Shown piece after piece: positions 1 through 6,052 of a stretch of DNA of 7,830 nt. Numbering within the stretch: position 1 is the stretch's first letter; every line of letters starts with the position of its first letter. Under the pieces are notes generated by a model. The model searched no databases, had not been told where the DNA came from, and worked only from the letters and a program-made list of their open reading frames with translations. The position numbers and the translations under genes are program-made. This DNA comes from JARLFX01 sp036404255 (GTDB lineage: Bacteria; Acidobacteriota; Terriglobia; Terriglobales; Acidobacteriaceae): contig DASWOP010000249.1 in assembly GCA_036404255.1 (NCBI GenBank), positions 1-7,830 of the forward strand, read 5' to 3'.

Positions 1-528
1 GTGCTTTCAATCGGGTGGGCGGGGGCTTTGCAGGACCAAGGATTTCCCGGAGAGTTCTTTATCCCGAATGTTGTTGTGAATGCGCAGACGGGTGAGCGAT
101 TTGTGCTGGCACAGCGCGATAAGCCGGTAGTGCTGGTGACGACGGCGCGAGTTGCAGATGAAGCAGAAAAGCAGCGGCTGGCAGCAGCGTATGACGGGGC
201 CATTGTGGATATGGAATCCGCTACCGTTGCAAGGCTGGCACAGATGCGGGACATCCCCGTGTGCTGTATGAAGGTGATTACGGATGAGGTAAGCGCCGGG
301 CTGCCCGATCTCAATCCGTTCATCGACGGGATGGGGCAGATGAAGATAGGACGATTTATCGCATATGTACTATTGCGTCCGAGGTATTGGCCCGCGCTGA
401 TGAGACTTGGAAAAGCGAGCTCCGCAGCGGCGGACCATTTTGCGATTGCGCTTCCCGGCGTACTTTGTCGCTCAACGCTTCAAGATATCAACGAACTTAA
501 TCGAACAGGACTTATTCCAGACTGGTAA
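1..528 (+). CDS. hpnG: HpnG-like hopanoid nucleosidase (phosphorylase superfamily), 5'-truncated by window edge
   Basis: This is the C-terminal 175 codons of a PNP/UDP-type nucleosidase. The frame is open to base 1, and the first codon (GTG) falls inside the conserved core strand (SIGWAGAL, equivalent to the family's glycine-rich VGxxGGL segment). It is therefore probably an internal valine, and roughly 60-70 residues lie upstream. Visible family marks, counted from base 1, are VDMESATVA with Met71-Glu72 (the ribose-binding Met-Glu pair of MTA/SAH nucleosidases) and KVITDE with Asp95 (the position that protonates the purine). In hopanoid producers HpnG removes adenine from adenosylhopane to give ribosylhopane, acting on a lipid-linked substrate. 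The basic, Trp/Pro-containing stretch RPRYWPALMRLGKAS near residues 127-141 resembles HpnG tails more than soluble MTA/SAH nucleosidases. The hpnCDE genes downstream support the call. A futalosine hydrolase or a generic MTA/SAH nucleosidase is the main alternative. Confidence 0.72.
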   Translation: MLSIGWAGALQDQGFPGEFFIPNVVVNAQTGERFVLAQRDKPVVLVTTARVADEAEKQRLAAAYDGAIVDMESATVARLAQMRDIPVCCMKVITDEVSAGLPDLNPFIDGMGQMKIGRFIAYVLLRPRYWPALMRLGKASSAAADHFAIALPGVLCRSTLQDINELNRTGLIPDW

Positions 529-531
529 GAG

Positions 532-1605
532 ATGAACGAGAACAGTATTCCGAAGACGATGCGGGCCGCGGTCTATCGCGGCGTGAACGATGTGCGGGTG
601 GAGACGGTGCCTGTGCCGGAGATTGGGCCGGGTGAAGTGCTGGTGAAGATTCATACCTGCGGCATCTGTGGGACGGACCTGAAGAAGATTCATTCGGGGT
701 CCCACTCGGCGCCGCGCATCTTCGGGCATGAGATGGCTGGTACGGTTGCTGCTGTAGGCGCTGGCGTGACGGATTTCAAGATCGGTGATCGCGTGATGGC
801 GTTCCATCATATTCCTTGCGGTGAGTGCTACTACTGCCGCAAGAAGACGTTTGCGCAGTGTGAGACATACAAGAAGGTGGGCTGCACGGCGGGGTTTGCG
901 CCGGCGGGCGGCGGGTTTGCGGAATACATCCGCGTGATGGACTGGATCGTGAAGCGCGGGCTGGTGAAGATCCCCGACGATGTACCGTTTGAGCAGGCTG
1001 CGTGGATTGAGCCGGTAAATACGTGCTTCAAGGCGGTGAAGCTGCTGGACCTGAAGACGGATGAGACGGTGCTGGTGATTGGGCAGGGGCCGATTGGCAT
1101 CCTGCTGGCGGCTCTGGCTGCTCGCACGGGCGCGACGGTGTTGACGAGCGACATGTATGCTGAGCGACACAAGGTGGCGGCACAGTTTGGATTGAAGCAT
1201 CCGCTGGATGCGAAGGGTGACGTGGTTGCGGCATGTAAGGCGGCTACGGAAGGGCGTGGCGTGGACGTGGTGCTGGTGGCTGTGGGCGTGGATGCGCTGA
1301 TCCGGCAGGCGATGGATGCGGTGCGGCCGGGCGGCCGGGTGATGCTCTTTGCCAGCACGCAGCATGGGGAGATGATTTTTGACCCGGCGGCGGTGTGCAT
1401 GGACGAGAAGACGCTGATGGGTTCGTATTCTGCCTCTGCTGCGATACAGGATGAGGGCGCGGCGCTGGTCTTCAATGGCTATCGCGATGGGTTCGATCTG
1501 ACGAAGCTGATCTCGCACCGGTTTTCGCTGGAGGATGCAGTGAAGGGGATCGATCTGGCTTCGCATCCGCAGGCGGACTCGATGAAGATCGTGATTCAAC
1601 CCTGA
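532..1605 (+). CDS. Zinc-dependent MDR alcohol/polyol dehydrogenase 1 (NAD-type Rossmann signature)
   Basis: This is a 357-residue medium-chain dehydrogenase of the sorbitol/threonine dehydrogenase type, full length for the family. The N-terminal GroES-like domain has the catalytic-zinc motif CGICGTD (Cys46), GHEMAG (His66-Glu67) and Glu160 in an EP motif. The structural-zinc lobe has Cys96, Cys99, Cys102 and Cys110. The Rossmann domain has GQGPIG at 184-189 and ends its second strand with Asp207 (LTSDMY), a signature that usually selects NAD(H) over NADP(H). The start at ATG 532 lies three bases after the hpnG stop; the upstream AAGAG is only a weak ribosome-binding site. An internal ATG at 559 (MRAAVYRG) matches the usual family start and is a real alternative. 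The tight spacing puts it in one transcript with hpnG. The substrate cannot be read from the sequence; the context suggests a hydroxyl or aldehyde on a hopanoid side chain. Confidence 0.9.
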   Translation: MNENSIPKTMRAAVYRGVNDVRVETVPVPEIGPGEVLVKIHTCGICGTDLKKIHSGSHSAPRIFGHEMAGTVAAVGAGVTDFKIGDRVMAFHHIPCGECYYCRKKTFAQCETYKKVGCTAGFAPAGGGFAEYIRVMDWIVKRGLVKIPDDVPFEQAAWIEPVNTCFKAVKLLDLKTDETVLVIGQGPIGILLAALAARTGATVLTSDMYAERHKVAAQFGLKHPLDAKGDVVAACKAATEGRGVDVVLVAVGVDALIRQAMDAVRPGGRVMLFASTQHGEMIFDPAAVCMDEKTLMGSYSASAAIQDEGAALVFNGYRDGFDLTKLISHRFSLEDAVKGIDLASHPQADSMKIVIQP

Positions 1606-1619
1606 TGTGCTAACCGGCT

Positions 1620-1645
1620 GAAAACTTGTCAAGGGGTTTTCCCTT
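1620..1645 (+). terminator. Nested inverted repeats after adh1, possible weak terminator
   Basis: Fifteen bases after the adh1 stop, several palindromes overlap. AAGGG (1631-1635) pairs with CCCTT (1641-1645) around a GTTTT loop. GAAAAC (1620-1625) pairs with GTTTTC (1636-1641). CTTG and CAAG flank a single T at 1625-1633. The position after a stop fits a terminator or an mRNA 3' end, but no run of T follows the stem, so intrinsic termination would be inefficient. A protein-binding site or a fragment of a dispersed intergenic repeat are alternatives. Confidence 0.25.
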
Positions 1646-1694
1646 CATGGAAGTGAGTGGAGGGACGGCAAGTCCAATGTACACAGAGAGATGT

Positions 1695-1724
1695 GGCGGA
1701 GCTTTTTGCCTCGCCAGGATGGCG
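1695..1724 (+). promoter_or_regulatory. Two mutually exclusive hairpins upstream of adh2
   Basis: An imperfect hairpin spans 1695-1715: GGCG pairs with CGCC, then a G-T pair and one mismatch, then GC with GC around a TTTTT loop. A perfect five-pair hairpin spans 1712-1724: CGCCA, loop GGA, TGGCG. They share bases 1712-1715, so both cannot form fully at once. This is the shape of an RNA switch or attenuator, though GC-rich sequence makes such hairpins common by chance. No ligand or protein partner can be inferred. Confidence 0.2.
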
Positions 1725-1727
1725 TAG

Positions 1728-1756
1728 TTGGTTGGGTGGAAGTGCGAAAATAGATA
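1728..1756 (+). promoter_or_regulatory. Weak sigma70-like promoter candidate before adh2
   Basis: TTGGTT (1728-1733) and TAGATA (1751-1756) are separated by 17 bases, the ideal spacing, but each box matches the consensus at only about three of six positions. The predicted transcription start, near 1762-1764, would lie past the ATG at 1758. If the promoter is real, translation would have to begin at ATG 1767 on an almost leaderless mRNA. The local A/T-rich patch GAAAATAGATA stands out from the GC-rich surroundings. It may instead only help open the start region. Confidence 0.15.
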
Positions 1757-1757
1757 C

Positions 1758-2810
1758 ATGACTGAGATGACAGCTGCCGTACTGCACGGCAAAGAAGATC
1801 TGCGGGTAGAACGTGTGCCGATGCCGGTAGCCGGTGCGGGCGAGGTGGTACTGCGCGTGGGCGCAGCGCTGACCTGCGGCACCGATCTGAAGGTGTACCG
1901 GCGCGGATACCACGCGGCGATGGGTAAGCCGCCCATGCTGTTTGGCCACGAAGTAGCGGGTGTGGTGGAAGATGTAGGCGAAGGTGTAACGAAGTTCCAA
2001 CGCGGAGACCGCGTGGTGGCGTTGAACTCTGCGCCGTGCGACAAGTGTTTTTTCTGCACACATGGCCAGCAGAATCTATGTGAGGATTTGCTCTTCAATA
2101 ACGGGGCTTACGCGGAGTTCATCCAGATTCCTGCGCGCATCGTGGAAAAGAATATGCTCGCTGTGCCGGCGGAGATGGAGTTTGCACACGCTGCGCTGAC
2201 GGAGCCGCTGGCGTGCGTTGTGCGTGGGATGGAAGAGAGTGGCGCGCAGGCGGGCGACACGATGATCGTGATTGGTGCTGGGCCTATTGGGCTGATGTTT
2301 ATACACGCTGCTGCGTTGGCGGGTGTGCATGTGATCGCGGTGGTGAAGCGTAAGGACCAGGTTGCGGCGGCGAAGACTTTTGGCGCGGAACAGGTATTGC
2401 AGATGACGGTGGTGACAGATCCGGTGGCTGTCGCACGGGCTCTAACGCCCGCAGGCAGAGGCGCGGATATTGTGATTGAGGCTGTGGCCACACCGGCGAC
2501 GTGGGAGTGGGCGGTAGCGATGGTGCGCAAGGGCGGCGTGGTGAATTTCTTTGGCGGACCGCCAAGCGGCACCAAGGTGACACTGGACACCAACCGGCTG
2601 CACTATGGCGACATCACGTTGAAGGCCAGTTTCCACCACACACCGGCGACGTGCAGGGCGGCGTTTGAACTGCTGCGCAGCGGACGCTTCAAGTACAACG
2701 AGTATCTGACGGGGCGGGGCGGGTTGCACGATCTGCCGGCGCTCTTTGCAGGGATGATGACACGCAGTGCGGATGGCAAGGTGGACATCAAGACGGTGAT
2801 TATTCCGTGA
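1758..2810 (+). CDS. Zinc-dependent MDR alcohol/polyol dehydrogenase 2 (NADP-type Rossmann signature)
   Basis: This is a 350-residue medium-chain zinc dehydrogenase, a diverged relative of the preceding gene. It has catalytic Cys40 in LTCGTD, His64-Glu65 in GHEVAG and Glu139 in an EP motif, so the zinc site looks intact. The structural-zinc cysteines are 94, 97, 100 and 108. The nucleotide fold has GAGPIG at 163-168. Its second strand ends in Val-Val-Lys-Arg-Lys (185-189) with no acidic residue, which suggests NADP(H) preference, unlike its neighbour. ATG 1758 was chosen over an in-frame TTG at 1728, which would add an atypical tail. ATG 1767 (MTAAVLHG) aligns best with the family start and remains possible. 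No convincing ribosome-binding site precedes either. The stop overlaps the hpnC start by 4 nt, tying this enzyme to squalene/hopanoid synthesis. Its substrate is unknown; reduction of a hopanoid side-chain aldehyde is the leading guess. Confidence 0.88.
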   Translation: MTEMTAAVLHGKEDLRVERVPMPVAGAGEVVLRVGAALTCGTDLKVYRRGYHAAMGKPPMLFGHEVAGVVEDVGEGVTKFQRGDRVVALNSAPCDKCFFCTHGQQNLCEDLLFNNGAYAEFIQIPARIVEKNMLAVPAEMEFAHAALTEPLACVVRGMEESGAQAGDTMIVIGAGPIGLMFIHAAALAGVHVIAVVKRKDQVAAAKTFGAEQVLQMTVVTDPVAVARALTPAGRGADIVIEAVATPATWEWAVAMVRKGGVVNFFGGPPSGTKVTLDTNRLHYGDITLKASFHHTPATCRAAFELLRSGRFKYNEYLTGRGGLHDLPALFAGMMTRSADGKVDIKTVIIP

Positions 2811-3745
2811 GCACGAACGCACAGGCTCGGGAGATTGATGACACGCTGACCGGAGCGCCGGAGGCGTATCGAACGCCGGTGATGCGGCCGACGCTGGCGG
2901 AGGCGCGTGCATGGTGCAAAAGCCTGGCGGAGACGCACTATGAGAATTTCCATGTGGCTACATGGTTTCTACCGAAGCGTATGAGGCCGCATTTTCAAAC
3001 GATTTATGCGTACTGCCGCGTCTCGGACGATCTGGGCGATGAAGTTGGAGATCCTGCGCTTTCAACGGAGTTGCTCACGCAGTGGCATGCCATGCTGGAC
3101 GAGTGCTACGAGGCGCCGGAGCGTTCGCGGCATCCGGTATTTGTGGCGCTGGCGGAGACGGTGCGCACATGTGCGATTCCTCGAGACCCGTTCGCCAACC
3201 TGTTGATCGCATTTATGCGCGACCAGTTTGTGATTCGTCATGCGACGGTGGCAGAGCTGGAAGATTATGCGCGCTATTCTGCAAACCCTGTAGGGCGAAT
3301 GGTGCTGTATATTGCGGGCGAGCGCGATCCTGCGCTGCATGAACTTTCTGACAAGATATGCACTGGACTGCAACTGGCGAACTTCTGGCAGGATGTGGCT
3401 GAAGACGCTGCGGCGGGCCGCATCTATCTGCCGTCGGAAGAGATGCGGCGCTTCGGGGTAAGCGAAGAGGACGTTACGGCGAAGCGTCTGACGCCGGGAT
3501 ATACCGCGATGATGAAGTCGCTGGTGGAATACACGCGTGGACTGTTCGCCGCAGGCAAGCCGCTCTGCGGGCGGGTGGATGGCGAACTAGCGGCGACGCT
3601 GGGGCTGTTCATCGCAGGTGGGGAAGCGATTCTGGATGCGATTGCGCAGCAGGAGTATAACACGCTGGAGCGGCGCCCGGTGCTGGGTAAGGCTACCAAA
3701 GCGCGGCTCCTGACGCGGGCACTGTGGAACAAGGTGCGTGGATGA
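2807..3745 (+). CDS. hpnC: HpnC, hydroxysqualene synthase (squalene/phytoene synthase family)
   Basis: This is a 312-residue trans-isoprenyl diphosphate head-to-head synthase. In the three-enzyme bacterial route HpnC converts presqualene diphosphate to hydroxysqualene. The two Mg-diphosphate-binding motifs are present: SDDLGDE (Asp74, Asp75, Asp78, Glu79) and QDVAED (Asp196, Asp200), the latter followed by GRIYLP. The segment ENFHVATWFLPKRMRPHF (46-63) is the HpnC-type version of the N-terminal helix and separates it from HpnD. The start is GTG 2807, overlapping the adh2 stop as GTGA. No good ribosome-binding site is visible, so reinitiation after adh2 is likely. The first ~28 residues form a polar extension before the family core; a later start at ATG 2882 would remove most of it. 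The enzyme is probably cytosolic or peripheral on the membrane. Order and motifs make phytoene synthase unlikely. Confidence 0.92.
   Translation: MSTNAQAREIDDTLTGAPEAYRTPVMRPTLAEARAWCKSLAETHYENFHVATWFLPKRMRPHFQTIYAYCRVSDDLGDEVGDPALSTELLTQWHAMLDECYEAPERSRHPVFVALAETVRTCAIPRDPFANLLIAFMRDQFVIRHATVAELEDYARYSANPVGRMVLYIAGERDPALHELSDKICTGLQLANFWQDVAEDAAAGRIYLPSEEMRRFGVSEEDVTAKRLTPGYTAMMKSLVEYTRGLFAAGKPLCGRVDGELAATLGLFIAGGEAILDAIAQQEYNTLERRPVLGKATKARLLTRALWNKVRG
3731..3736 (+). promoter_or_regulatory. Ribosome-binding site deciding the hpnD start
   Basis: AAGGTG lies five bases before ATG 3742, inside the last codons of hpnC. It supports ATG 3742 over the in-frame GTG at 3724. Confidence 0.5.
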
Positions 3746-4653
3746 GTGCTGCCAACCTAACAATTGAGCTGGCGTATGTAGCGTGCCGCGTGATTGCACG
3801 GCGCGAGGCGAAGAATTTCTACTATGCGTTCCTTGCGTTGCCGAAACATAAGAGCGATGCAATGTGCGCGGTGTATGCGTTCATGCGGCGGGCCGATGAT
3901 TTGTCGGATGATGAATCGCTGACGCTGGATGCACGGCGTGTTGCAATGGCAGCATGGTTGAATGCGTGGCGCGAGGCGCGGTCGGGTGGCGCGACGGATG
4001 ATCCGGTTTTTATTGCGCTGAACGATACGCAGCGGCGGTTTGGAATCTCCGATAAATTGCTGGAACAGTTGGTGCAGGGGACGGCTATGGATCTCGATCC
4101 CGCTGCCGCTGCGGTGCAGACGTATGCGACGTTTGAGGATCTATATCGCTACTGCTACCTGGTCGCATCGGTTGTGGGGTTAGTGTGCATCCGCATCTTC
4201 GGCTACAGCGACGTGCGCGCGGAGAAGTTGGCGGAGGAGACTGGGATCGCATTCCAGCTCACGAATATCCTGCGCGATGTGAAAGAAGATGCAGAGCGCG
4301 GGAGGGTGTACCTTCCACTGGATCTGCTGGAGCAGTTTGGGGTTAGTGTGGAGCGAGTAAAAGAGTTGGCAGCGGGCGCTGAGTTGCAGCCGAACGAGCG
4401 CGCCATGTTGCGGGCAGCGAGTGCGCAGGCATGGCACCATTACGCAGCAGCGGAGAGGCTGACGCCGCTGATTGACCGTGACAGTCGCGCTGCGCTGGAA
4501 GTGCTGGTGCAGATATACAGCGGTTTGCTGAAACGCATTGATGTACGCGACGGTGATGTATTCTCTGTGCGTGCAAGCGTGTCCACGGCGACGAAGGTTG
4601 CGATCCTGCTGCGTGGCATGGCGAAGACTCTCTGGAATAGGGTGGCGGCGTGA
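3742..4653 (+). CDS. hpnD: HpnD, presqualene diphosphate synthase
   Basis: This is a 303-residue squalene/phytoene synthase family protein. It condenses two farnesyl diphosphates into presqualene diphosphate, the first committed step before HpnC. Numbered from ATG 3742, the first aspartate-rich motif is ADDLSDD (Asp52, Asp53, Asp56, Asp57), preceded by YAFMRR. The second is RDVKED (Asp179, Asp183), followed by GRVYLP and LDLLEQFGVS, a classic HpnD/CrtB-type signature. KNFYYAFLALPK (24-35) is the typical N-terminal helix with a Phe/Tyr-rich start. The start overlaps the hpnC stop as ATGA; an earlier GTG at 3724 would add six residues and is less likely. Together with hpnC it forms a tandem of diverged paralogues. 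A phytoene or dehydrosqualene synthase is the alternative, but the hpnC-hpnD-hpnE order argues for HpnD. Confidence 0.93.
   Translation: MSAANLTIELAYVACRVIARREAKNFYYAFLALPKHKSDAMCAVYAFMRRADDLSDDESLTLDARRVAMAAWLNAWREARSGGATDDPVFIALNDTQRRFGISDKLLEQLVQGTAMDLDPAAAAVQTYATFEDLYRYCYLVASVVGLVCIRIFGYSDVRAEKLAEETGIAFQLTNILRDVKEDAERGRVYLPLDLLEQFGVSVERVKELAAGAELQPNERAMLRAASAQAWHHYAAAERLTPLIDRDSRAALEVLVQIYSGLLKRIDVRDGDVFSVRASVSTATKVAILLRGMAKTLWNRVAA
4639..4645 (+). promoter_or_regulatory. Ribosome-binding site for hpnE
   Basis: AGGGTGG lies four bases upstream of GTG 4650, inside the end of hpnD. It supports the GTG start that overlaps the hpnD stop. Confidence 0.45.
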
Positions 4654-6032
4654 CGGACGTCATCATCGTAGGCGCAGGCGCTGCGGGGTTGGCTGCGGCG
4701 AGCGCATTGAGTGCGGCGGGCGCGAAGGTGACGGTGCTGGAGCGTAAACCGTATGTGGGCGGACGCGCGTATTCGTATGTGCATCCGGCGCTGGATGAGG
4801 TGGTGGATTGCCAACACGTGCTGCTGGGGTGCTGCACCAACGTTGTCCATCTGCTGGGGCAGGCAGGCGCGGGCGAGACGGTGCGCTGGTTCGATGAACT
4901 GACATTCCTCGAGACGAACGGCGGAGTGAGCCGAATTAAGCCAAGTGGATTGCCTGCGCCGCTGCATGCGGGCATGAGTTTTTTGGCTGCGCCGATGCTG
5001 AGCGTAATGGATAAGGCAGGGATTGCGCGGGGACTGATGGAGTTTCTGCGTGGCTATCCGCAGGACGATAGCGAGAGCGTGGAGATGTGGCTGAAGCGAA
5101 TGAAGCAGACGCAGCGCTCGATACGGCATTTCTGGGAGCCGGTGCTGGTGGGCTCGCTGAACGATAGCTTTGCGCGGTGTTCGTTGAAGTATGCAGGGCA
5201 GGTGTTCTACGAATCATTTCTGAAATCGGCAGAGGGTGGACGGCTGGGGATTCCGCGGGTGCCGTTGAGTGCGATGTATGGCGCGGTGGCAGAGGCTGCG
5301 ACGACGCGGGGTGCGGAGATTGTGCTGCGCGCCAGCGTGGAGACGGTTACGCAACAGGCCGACGGCTGGATCGTGCAAGCGGGCGGAACAGAGTGCCGGG
5401 CTAAATCACTCATTCTTGCTGTGCCGTTTGAGCAGGTGCAGAAGCTGCTGCCGCAGTTGCCGGAGGGCTTGGCACGCACGCAACTGCAGGATAAGCTGAC
5501 GAACTTTGTGCATGCGCCGATTACGACGGTGCACCTGTGGTGGGATCGCCCGATCACAGAGCTAGAGCATGCGGTGTTGTTGGACACTGGCATCCAGTGG
5601 ATCTTCAACAAGGCGAGGATTCGTGGCTGGACGCCGCGGGAGTTGCAGGAGCATGGGCACTATGTGGAGCTGGTGATCAGCGCGTCTGCGGGTGAGTTGC
5701 AACAGGAACGCGACGAGATTATTCAGAGTTCGCTACGAGAGCTGGAGATGTTCTTTCCGCGTATGCGCGAGGCGAAGCTGCTGAAAAGCGGGGTGCTGAA
5801 AGAGGCGCGCGCGACCTTCTCCGTGCTGCCGGGGTTGGATCAGCATAGACCGGAGGCGCGGACTGCATGGCCGGGGCTGTACCTGGCGGGCGACTGGACG
5901 CGGACGGGGTGGCCTTCCACGATGGAGAGCGGTGTGAGGAGCGGATATCTGGCTGCGGAGGCGGTTGCAGGGCAGAGGTTTCTGCAGCCTGATTTGCCGG
6001 CGACAGGGCTGATGCGGTTGCTTTCACGGTAG
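4650..6032 (+). CDS. hpnE: HpnE, FAD-dependent hydroxysqualene dehydroxylase
   Basis: This 460-residue flavoprotein belongs to the amine oxidase/phytoene desaturase superfamily. HpnE reductively removes the hydroxyl of hydroxysqualene to give squalene, completing the HpnD-HpnC-HpnE route. The N-terminal dinucleotide fold has GAGAAG at 8-13 and Glu31 ending the second strand (VLERK), then GGRAYSY (37-43), the usual FAD-diphosphate contact. The C-terminal FAD motif is at 409-437, with AGDWTRTGWPSTMESGVRSG covering Asp415 and the conserved GWPSTMESG block typical of HpnE/carotenoid oxidoreductases. The GTG start forms a GTGA overlap with hpnD. The length is normal to slightly long for HpnE and shorter than most CrtI/CrtN desaturases. 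No signal peptide is visible; peripheral membrane association is expected. The alternative is a carotenoid desaturase, less likely after hpnC-hpnD. Confidence 0.92.
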   Translation: MTDVIIVGAGAAGLAAASALSAAGAKVTVLERKPYVGGRAYSYVHPALDEVVDCQHVLLGCCTNVVHLLGQAGAGETVRWFDELTFLETNGGVSRIKPSGLPAPLHAGMSFLAAPMLSVMDKAGIARGLMEFLRGYPQDDSESVEMWLKRMKQTQRSIRHFWEPVLVGSLNDSFARCSLKYAGQVFYESFLKSAEGGRLGIPRVPLSAMYGAVAEAATTRGAEIVLRASVETVTQQADGWIVQAGGTECRAKSLILAVPFEQVQKLLPQLPEGLARTQLQDKLTNFVHAPITTVHLWWDRPITELEHAVLLDTGIQWIFNKARIRGWTPRELQEHGHYVELVISASAGELQQERDEIIQSSLRELEMFFPRMREAKLLKSGVLKEARATFSVLPGLDQHRPEARTAWPGLYLAGDWTRTGWPSTMESGVRSGYLAAEAVAGQRFLQPDLPATGLMRLLSR

Positions 6033-6042
6033 TATCCGAACT

Positions 6043-6048
6043 GAGGGG
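6043..6048 (+). promoter_or_regulatory. Strong ribosome-binding site for the acyltransferase gene
   Basis: GAGGGG lies four bases before ATG 6053, in the 20-nt gap after hpnE. It is the clearest Shine-Dalgarno sequence in the window and decides the start. Confidence 0.65.
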
Positions 6049-6052
6049 TTGA

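Larger units (their letters stand above)
1606..1757 (+). other. Intergenic region between the two dehydrogenase genes
   Basis: This 152-nt gap is the only sizeable non-coding stretch in the window. It holds a cluster of short inverted repeats near 1620-1645 and a pair of competing hairpins at 1695-1715 and 1712-1724. A weak promoter-like arrangement just before adh2 is listed separately. A 26-codon reading frame (1647-1727) has no ribosome-binding site and is probably chance. No tRNA, known riboswitch or insertion-sequence end was recognised. It could separate the hpnG-adh1 transcript from the adh2-hpnCDE transcript, or be a leader inside one long operon. Confidence 0.6.

Noticed and set aside
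472..1632. 386-codon open frame on the minus strand covering the whole of dehydrogenase 1
   Set aside because: It mirrors the strong third-position bias of the + strand gene. The product is rich in Arg, His and Leu with no recognisable domain, while the + strand frame has complete zinc and Rossmann motifs.
1604..1632. Minus-strand TTGACA (complement of 1627-1632) as a promoter
   Set aside because: A perfect -35 box, but no -10-like sequence at suitable spacing and no minus-strand gene to serve.
1647..1727. 26-codon small frame starting ATGGAAGTG in the intergenic gap
   Set aside because: No ribosome-binding site before it and no recognisable product; expected by chance in a 152-nt spacer.
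3724..4653. hpnC-hpnD as a carotenoid crtB/crtN cluster
   Set aside because: Two adjacent diverged synthases followed by a 460-residue FAD enzyme, with hpnG-like sequence upstream, is the hopanoid hpnCDE arrangement; a carotenoid cluster would normally have one synthase.
4343..5129. Long minus-strand frames over the hpnD/hpnE junction
   Set aside because: Low-complexity Ala/Arg/Ser/Pro-rich translations opposite well-supported genes; shadows of codon bias.
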